Source of the DNA: SXOA01 sp046593355 | GTDB lineage: Bacteria; Planctomycetota; Planctomycetia; Pirellulales; Pirellulaceae | DNA: 64,000 nt | Assembly: GCA_046593355.1 (NCBI GenBank) | Contig: JBKJNY010000212.1 | Span: forward strand, 34,372 to 98,371 | Direction: 5' to 3' | In this document: positions 58,923 through 64,000 of the stretch, in pieces | Numbering within the stretch: position 1 is the first letter of the stretch | Layout: every line of letters begins with the position of its first letter | Translations under genes and position numbers: made by a program | The notes under the pieces: model-generated | Told to the model about the DNA's origin: nothing | Database searches by the model: none | Seen by the model: the letters and a program-made list of their open reading frames with translations, nothing else

Positions 58923-60407
58923 ATGGACGACAAACTGGTGCGGCAAGCGATTACGTTTGACGACGTGCTGCTGGAGCCGCGGTATAGCGACGTGGTGCCG
59001 GCGGAGGTAAATGTCTTTACCCAACTGACGCGGCGGATCGCGCTGAATATCCCGCTGCTCAGCTCGCCGATGGATACCGTCACCGAGCACCAGATGGCGA
59101 TTGCCCTGGCCAAGGAAGGAGGGCTCGGGGTCATTCACAAAAACATGACCATCGAGCAGCAGACGGAGGAAGTCAACAAGGTCAAGCGGTCGGCCAACGG
59201 CATCATCGTCGATCCGGTCACGCTTCGCCCGAATGAGCCGGTCGGCCATGCCCAGGAACTGATGAAGAAGCAGAACGTCAGCGGCTTTCCGATCACCCTG
59301 GAAAACGGTCGGCTGGTGGGCATTCTCACGCGGCGGGATCTGCGGTTTCTGGAGAACGGAAACCAGCCGATCAGCGAGGTGATGACCAAGGACAACCTGG
59401 TGACGGCGAAGGGGAGTGTAACGCTTGCGGAAGCTGAGAAGATTTTAACGGCTAAGAAGGTGGAGAAACTTCTGCTGGTTGACGATACATATTGCCTAAC
59501 CGGAATGATCACAATCCGCGACATCGACATGATGCGGCGGTTTCCCCATGCTTGCAAAGATAAGCTGGGGCGTTTGCGGGTAGGTGCGGCGGTCGGCGTC
59601 GACGATCTCGAACGGGCGCAAAGCCTGATTGAGAAACAGGTTGACGTGCTGATCGTAGATTCGGCCCACGGGCATAGCGAGAACGTGATCGAGACGGTTA
59701 AGGCGATTAAAAAGAAATGGGATATTGACGTCGTCGCGGGAAACGTGGCAACTCGCGAAGGCTGCAGAGATTTGATTGCTGCCGGGGCCGACGCCGTGAA
59801 GGTCGGAATCGGTCCGGGTTCGATTTGCACAACCCGGGTGATCAGCGGCGTGGGCGTGCCGCAGATTACCGCCATCTATGAAGCCGCCCAAGCGGCCCGC
59901 GAAAGCGGCACTCCCATCATTGCTGACGGGGGCGTCCGATACAGCGGGGACATTACGAAAGCCTTGGCTGCCGGCGCACATTGCGTGATGATCGGCGGCT
60001 TGTTTGCGGGCCTGGCGGAAAGTCCAGGCAAGACCATCTTGTACCAGGGACGGACGTTCAAAACCTATCGCGGGATGGGTTCCCTGGGAGCGATGGTGAA
60101 GGGTTCGAGCGAAAGATATCGCCAGTCCGGAACCGAGGGGGGAACCGGCAAGTTGGTGCCCGAAGGGGTTGAGGGACGCGTGCCGTTCAAGGGCGCTCTC
60201 TCCGACTTCGTGTACCAGCTCGTCGGAGGGCTCCGGGCAGGCATGGGATATTGCGGCACAAAAACGGTCGAGGAATTGCGGACGGAAACGCGATTCATCC
60301 AAGTCTCCGCAGCTAGTGTGAGGGAAAGTCATCCCCATGACATCGCTATTACGCAGGAAGCACCCAACTACAGCCCCGAATTCCCGGAAGGGAAGGGAGG
60401 GGACTAG
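58923..60407 (+). CDS. guaB: IMP dehydrogenase
   Basis: 494 residues. N-terminal TFDDVLLEPRYSDVVPAEV, NIPLLSSPMDTVTE, the CBS pair (GFPITLENGRLVGILTRRD, LLLVDDTYCLTGMITIRDID), VDSAHGHSENVIETV, GPGSICTTR with the catalytic Cys302, IADGGVRYSGDITKALAAG, and GMGSLGAMVKGSSERY. It oxidises IMP to XMP, the committed step of GMP synthesis. ATG follows GAAGAGGAAA. The 3' end overlaps the next gene by 71 bases in another frame. Confidence 0.96.
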   Translation: MDDKLVRQAITFDDVLLEPRYSDVVPAEVNVFTQLTRRIALNIPLLSSPMDTVTEHQMAIALAKEGGLGVIHKNMTIEQQTEEVNKVKRSANGIIVDPVTLRPNEPVGHAQELMKKQNVSGFPITLENGRLVGILTRRDLRFLENGNQPISEVMTKDNLVTAKGSVTLAEAEKILTAKKVEKLLLVDDTYCLTGMITIRDIDMMRRFPHACKDKLGRLRVGAAVGVDDLERAQSLIEKQVDVLIVDSAHGHSENVIETVKAIKKKWDIDVVAGNVATREGCRDLIAAGADAVKVGIGPGSICTTRVISGVGVPQITAIYEAAQAARESGTPIIADGGVRYSGDITKALAAGAHCVMIGGLFAGLAESPGKTILYQGRTFKTYRGMGSLGAMVKGSSERYRQSGTEGGTGKLVPEGVEGRVPFKGALSDFVYQLVGGLRAGMGYCGTKTVEELRTETRFIQVSAASVRESHPHDIAITQEAPNYSPEFPEGKGGD

Positions 60408-61839
60408 TTTCTCGTCGGACAAGCAGCCTTGCTCGTCCTTCCTCGGCTCGACTCTCCGCTGGGCGTCGCGCGCCCTGATCGCCGGTGGACTCTCTGCTGC
60501 GGTTACGCTCACGGGCGTTAGCGCGGAGCCGAGCTACTTCACCGACGAAGACCTGGCACAATCCGTCCCAGAGGAAACTCGCCTGGCGGAAGTACCGCAG
60601 TCGACCAGCCAGGCCGCCGTGCTCCGCTGGAAGACCAGCCGAATCAGTCGCGGCTCCGAAGGGGCATTCAACTCACACTCTCGCTCGGCACCCACGATCA
60701 TCACCGCCAGCCACGAGGAACCGGAGCAGCGCGACGGGCGCTCGGCCTCTAGCCTCCGCCCCGCCTTCAAAGCTCCCGCCAAAGCCGGCGATTGGAACAA
60801 GTCGAAGGCCGGCTCTCCTGCGAGTCTCCTCAGCGACGACGGGGCGATTCGCCTGGTGGCGCACGACCCTCGCACCGATCCCTTCGGCGATCGCGTGTCC
60901 CAAGCCGGCCGCGAACCGGCACTCGCAGCGCCCGCGGGAACCCGCAAGGCAGCGCTCAACGATCGGGCCGAGGAAACCGCCCAGCCGGATGCCACCGAAC
61001 CGATGCCGAAAGTGCCGGGCAATCTGAAGCCAGCGGACGATCTTCCGGCGCCGATGGATAACCCGGTGCCGGGTGCGGAGGACACCAATCCCAAACCGAT
61101 GCCCGACACCGAGCCAATGACGGACATTTACAATTTCCGCGACTGCGCCAAGGCCGAAGAGGGCTGCAAGCTGTTCGCGGAGACGCTCCGCGGCGTCTCC
61201 CTGTCGGAGATTTCCCTCAACATCATGCCGCACTACAAGCCGAACGCCAAGAGCCAGGAGGAAGACGATAAGCATCGAGTGGAGCAACTGAAGAATTCCA
61301 GCTCGCGGGATTGGAAAGACCGCAGCGGCCGCCTGCTGGCCACGGGACGGCTCGGCGATTTGAAACACGGCAAGGTCATCATCACCGATGACGCGGGAAC
61401 GCAGGTCGCCGCGCTCCACATGCGCGACTTGGGAGCCGATGAGCTCTGCTTCCTCACCGGCTGGTGGCGGCTGCCGGGGGAATGCCCGATTGCCGATACC
61501 AGCATCGTCAGCCGCAGTTTCATCCCCTCGACCTTCACCTGGACCGCCTCGGCTCTCTGCCACAAGCCGCTCTACTTTGAAGAAGTGCAGCTCGAGCGGT
61601 ATGGCCACACCGCCGGACCCATCAAGCAGCCGATCCTGTCCGGTGCCCACTTCTTCTTCAACATCGCGGCCCTGCCCTACAAGATGGCCATCAACCCGCC
61701 CATGGAATGCCAGTATCCCCTGGGCTACTACCGCCCCGGCGACTGCGCCCCCTGGCACATTCCCCCCATCCCGCTCTCCCTCCGCGGCGCCGCCGCCCAA
61801 ACCGGCGTCTGGGTCGGCGGCATCTTCCTCGTTCCGTAA
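60337..61839 (+). CDS. Conserved secreted protein, unknown function
   Basis: 500 residues, starting ATG 60337 inside guaB (71-base overlap). No other start exists before the hydrophobic signal-like stretch (ALIAGGLSAAVTLTGVSA, residues 46-63), so the N-region is unusually long. A Pro/Ala-rich linker follows. The C-terminal 230 residues form one block: NFRDCAKAEEGCKLFAETLR, SEISLNIMPHYKP, KHGKVIITDDAGTQVAALHM, CHKPLYFEEVQLERYGHTAG and MECQYPLGYYRPGDCAPWHI, with conserved-looking Cys. This block looks like a planctomycete-specific domain; no family name recalled. The TAA stop touches an R1 half palindrome. Confidence 0.7.
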   Translation: MTSLLRRKHPTTAPNSRKGREGTSFSSDKQPCSSFLGSTLRWASRALIAGGLSAAVTLTGVSAEPSYFTDEDLAQSVPEETRLAEVPQSTSQAAVLRWKTSRISRGSEGAFNSHSRSAPTIITASHEEPEQRDGRSASSLRPAFKAPAKAGDWNKSKAGSPASLLSDDGAIRLVAHDPRTDPFGDRVSQAGREPALAAPAGTRKAALNDRAEETAQPDATEPMPKVPGNLKPADDLPAPMDNPVPGAEDTNPKPMPDTEPMTDIYNFRDCAKAEEGCKLFAETLRGVSLSEISLNIMPHYKPNAKSQEEDDKHRVEQLKNSSSRDWKDRSGRLLATGRLGDLKHGKVIITDDAGTQVAALHMRDLGADELCFLTGWWRLPGECPIADTSIVSRSFIPSTFTWTASALCHKPLYFEEVQLERYGHTAGPIKQPILSGAHFFFNIAALPYKMAINPPMECQYPLGYYRPGDCAPWHIPPIPLSLRGAAAQTGVWVGGIFLVP

Positions 61840-61864
61840 GTGGGGTAGGCTTCCAGCCTGCCCA
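61840..61864. repeat. R1 half copy
   Basis: GTGGGGTAGGCTTCCAGCCTGCC directly after the TAA stop of the 60337 gene. The gap 61840-62361 holds this copy, an R6 copy at 62029-62062 and no convincing gene. Confidence 0.8.
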
Positions 61865-62028
61865 AATAGTCTCAGCGCCATAAAGCACACCTCAGTTTTA
61901 CGTCGGGAGCGATTGGCAGAGCAGACGGCAGGGCCCCACGGCCCTGCCGTTTGCGTTTTCTTGCGGTGCCCGCCTCGCTCTTCCCCTGGGAGCGGGCCAA
62001 GGTGCGGCTCTAACAGCCGACTCTCTAC

Positions 62029-62062
62029 CGGGTGGCACGCCCACGGCTTTGCGTGGGCGTGT
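62029..62062. repeat. R6 copy (GGGTGGCACGCCCACGGC)
   Basis: GGGTGGCACGCCCACGGCTT then TGCGTGGGCGTG, the same as at 13047. Confidence 0.75.
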
Positions 62063-62361
62063 ATCGCAACGGCCTCCATCTTCCTGACATTAACCCAAGA
62101 TTCGCCACGCACCGCCGCAACACTTACGTCAAATCGCCTCGGCGTAAGTCCAGCAATGCTTTCTCGTACAACAACCAAATTGCCAAAGAGCCAACCTCGT
62201 CTCAAATCTCAAATCCTCTGTCCCTCCCGCCCGAAGCTCCGCCTCGCCTGATGGTATTATACAAAACGGCCCTTACTGCCTAAGTGTCCAGTAACCACCG
62301 GCAAGAGGGGTGGGGCCGTTTTCGTAGGCGGCGGGCGTGATTGCACTTTGCTTGTGGTCGA

Positions 62362-62577
62362 TCACAAGTCTTTCCTTACGATGCCGACATAGGGGCGAAG
62401 GTTCTGGTCGTCGCCGGCGCAAGCAACGGGCTCGTCGTTCAGCCACTGGCCGGGGGTTGGACCCTCGTGGCGGAAAAAGCTCAGGTGCAGCTCTTCCGCC
62501 CGAGCTTCTGGAATCACCCGGCGCTCCATTTCGGGAATGCCGCCGCCGTCTAGACTGGATGAATGATACATTTTCAT
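62362..62577 (-). CDS. Small protein family 'MKMYHSSSL', copy B
   Basis: 71 residues from ATG at 62577. Shares MKMYHSSSLDGG, AEELHLSFFRH, PTPGQWL and NLRPYV with copy A at 43541 (49 of 70 aligned residues identical). The leader AAGGAGCAACCCATGAAAATG is the same, preceded by the GGTCAGGCTTCAAT motif. No domain recognised. Stands alone. Confidence 0.7.
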   Translation of the reverse strand: MKMYHSSSLDGGGIPEMERRVIPEARAEELHLSFFRHEGPTPGQWLNDEPVACAGDDQNLRPYVGIVRKDL

Positions 62578-62645
62578 GGGTTGCTCCTTGGTATTGAAGC
62601 CTGACCCCTTTTCTCCTCTGCAAGCCTGACCCCTTTGATTCGCCC
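62578..62645 (-). repeat. GTCAGGCTTCAAT leader repeat of copy B
   Basis: On the minus strand GGGGTCAGGCTTCAATACCA, plus a second unit GGGGTCAGGCTTGCAGAGGA further upstream. Matches the leader of copy A. Confidence 0.75.
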
Positions 62646-62785
62646 AAGGAGTAGCGTGGCGGCTGTTACAAGATCGAATGGGACGGCGGCGTATCGAGTC
62701 CAAGTGAACCGGCCGCCGATTGTCCCGCCTGCGAGGCAGAACCGCTTGCTTCCCTCAGACGCCGCCGGACTCTAGGCTACGGGGA

Positions 62786-63373
62786 ATGTCCGACGTCACC
62801 CGCATCTTGTCGCAGATCGAATCCGGCGACCCGTCGGCGGCGGAGAAGTTGCTGCCGCTGGTTTATGATGAGTTGCGGAAACTGGCGGCGGCAAAGCTGG
62901 CCCAGGAAAATCCGGGGCAGACTTTGCAGGCAACGGCGCTGGTCCACGAGGCCTACCTGCGGCTGGTGATAGGCCAGGAGCCTGCAGCCAAGGGAGAGGA
63001 GCCAGTGAAGTGGAACAGCCGCGGACACTTTTTCGGCGCGGCAGCCGAAGCGATGCGGCGGATCCTGGTGGAACAGGCCCGCCGCAAAGGCCGCGTGCGC
63101 CATGGAGGAGACCTCCAACGGATCGAGCTTCAGGAAGTCGCCGCGGCGCGCGTCCCCGACGCCGACACGATTCTCGCCGTCGATGAGGCCGTCGCCCGCC
63201 TGGCCGAATCGGAGCCGGAGACCGCCGAGGTCGTCAAACTGCATTTTTTCGCCGGCCTGACACTTGAAGAAACGGCTGACGCGTTGCAGATTTCCCGCGC
63301 AACCGTTTATCGCCATTGGGCTTATGCCCGCGCCAGCCTGCGGCTCCTGTTGCAGTGCGATGGCGGCAAGTAA
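62786..63373 (+). CDS. ECF-type RNA polymerase sigma factor
   Basis: 195 residues from ATG at 62786. Sigma2-like N-terminus (AEKLLPLVYDELRKLAAAKL, TALVHEAYLRLV), then RGHFFGAAAEAMRRILVEQA and sigma4-like VVKLHFFAGLTLEETADALQ, ISRATVYRHWAYARASLR. This is the planctomycete TIGR02999-type sigma group that often precedes Ser/Thr kinases, as here (78-base gap). Likely regulated by the kinase gene that follows, or its targets. An upstream start at 62720 would lack family match. Confidence 0.9.
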   Translation: MSDVTRILSQIESGDPSAAEKLLPLVYDELRKLAAAKLAQENPGQTLQATALVHEAYLRLVIGQEPAAKGEEPVKWNSRGHFFGAAAEAMRRILVEQARRKGRVRHGGDLQRIELQEVAAARVPDADTILAVDEAVARLAESEPETAEVVKLHFFAGLTLEETADALQISRATVYRHWAYARASLRLLLQCDGGK

Positions 63374-63451
63374 GGATTTTTTTCAATTTGCTGAGACCCT
63401 GCGGCGGAATTCGTCGCACTGGTTCTCGGAGCACCAAGCCAGGATCCATCC

Positions 63452-64000
63452 ATGCCCCTCTCCGTCAAATCCGCGAAAGAGATCTTCCTGGAAGCGGTCG
63501 ACAAGCCTGATCCGGCGGACCGGGCAAATTACTTGCGCGACGCCTGCGGTGCTGACGCCGAACTGCGTCGGCACGTCGAGGCCCTGCTCCGCGTCCACGC
63601 TGAGCCCGACAGCCTCCTCGACCAGCAGCGGATTGATCCCCGCGTGATGATCGATCGCGAAGAGACATCCAATCCGACCATCGACCAGTCGTCCGAACGC
63701 CCCGGCACCCAGATCGGCCCCTACAAGCTCCTGCAGCAGATCGGCGAAGGGGGCATGGGCACGGTCTTCATGGCCGAGCAAACGCAGCCCGTCCAGCGCA
63801 AGGTCGCCCTCAAGGTCATCAAGCCGGGGATGGACAGCCGCCAGATCATTGCTCGCTTCGAGGCGGAGCGGCAGGCGCTGGCCATGATGGACCATGTCAA
63901 CATCGCCCGCGTGCTGGATGCGGGATCCACGGAACAGGGCCGGCCGTATTTCGTCATGGAACTCGTCCACGGCGTCCCCATCACCAAGTACTGCGACGAC
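63452..64000 (+). CDS. Ser/Thr protein kinase, 3' end beyond window
   Basis: 183 codons are in the window; the frame is open at the edge. ATG at 63452. An N-terminal helical part (KEIFLEAVDKPDPADRANYL, ACGADAELRRHVEALL) precedes the Hanks kinase domain: GPYKLLQQIGEGGMGTVFMA (Gly loop at 98-103), KVALKVIKPG with Lys121, then FEAERQALAMMDHVNIARVL and PYFVMELVHGVPI. Typical of planctomycete kinases encoded after an ECF sigma factor; the C-terminal part, often WD/TPR or other sensor repeats, is outside. Confidence 0.93.
   Translation, partial: MPLSVKSAKEIFLEAVDKPDPADRANYLRDACGADAELRRHVEALLRVHAEPDSLLDQQRIDPRVMIDREETSNPTIDQSSERPGTQIGPYKLLQQIGEGGMGTVFMAEQTQPVQRKVALKVIKPGMDSRQIIARFEAERQALAMMDHVNIARVLDAGSTEQGRPYFVMELVHGVPITKYCDD

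Noticed and set aside
60673..62205. A 510-codon minus-strand frame
   Set aside because: Antisense to the secreted-protein gene and extending into repeats; Arg/Gly-rich composition without family motifs.

Overview
The window is high-GC bacterial chromosome that reads as Planctomycetota. The evidence is the combination of secreted DUF1501, DUF1549 and DUF1553 (PSD1) proteins, an ECF sigma factor paired with a Ser/Thr kinase at the right edge, a formylmethanofuran dehydrogenase subunit B homologue, SUMF1-type and PQQ-propeller secreted proteins, and a very high density of short dispersed palindromes between genes. No rRNA, replication origin or CRISPR array is visible. Genus-level placement is not possible from the sequence alone.

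Layout. 0-16.5 kb holds housekeeping genes and signalling: an alpha/beta hydrolase, ruvX, asnB, a DUF1549/DUF1553 protein, msrA, a two-component pair, a TrhA/hemolysin III protein, agmatine deiminase and purH. 16.7-28.7 kb holds three DUF1501 proteins, one PSD1 protein, a clan AA aspartic protease, aroH, a GxxExxY protein bracketed by repeats, and an HD phosphohydrolase. 29-37 kb holds a tiny basic protein with a probable ATC start, a 1066-residue trypsin-like/PDZ protein whose serine position is Gly, an ABC1/UbiB kinase and mutM.

37.1-43.8 kb is the accessory region. A complete 2.76-kb IS1595-type transposon (24-bp imperfect terminal inverted repeats, perfect 8-bp target duplication AAACAACA) carries a transposase, three unrecognised genes and a tRNA. 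The tRNA has a leucine-like class II body, a UGG (proline) anticodon and an oversized variable arm. Next come a decayed toxin beside an intact XRE antitoxin, a lone HsdR-N-like protein, a truncated Hsp70-like gene fused to an IS66 scrap, and a 70-residue protein that has a paralogue at 62.4 kb. 44-64 kb returns to core functions: glgX, a PQQ-propeller protein, a SUMF1-like protein, a SpoA/FliN-domain protein, a large Tat esterase, fhcB next to moaA and a cysteine desulfurase, a methyltransferase, guaB, and the sigma factor/kinase pair.

Two themes stand out. First, the transposon with a tRNA and passenger genes looks like an undescribed mobile unit. Second, at least ten families of palindromic or inverted-pair elements recur. 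They often begin within a few bases of stop codons, sometimes supplying the stop, and several lie in frame inside coding sequences (purH, agmatine deiminase, the gene at 13.2 kb). All family-level calls come from reading motifs by eye; no database search was run.
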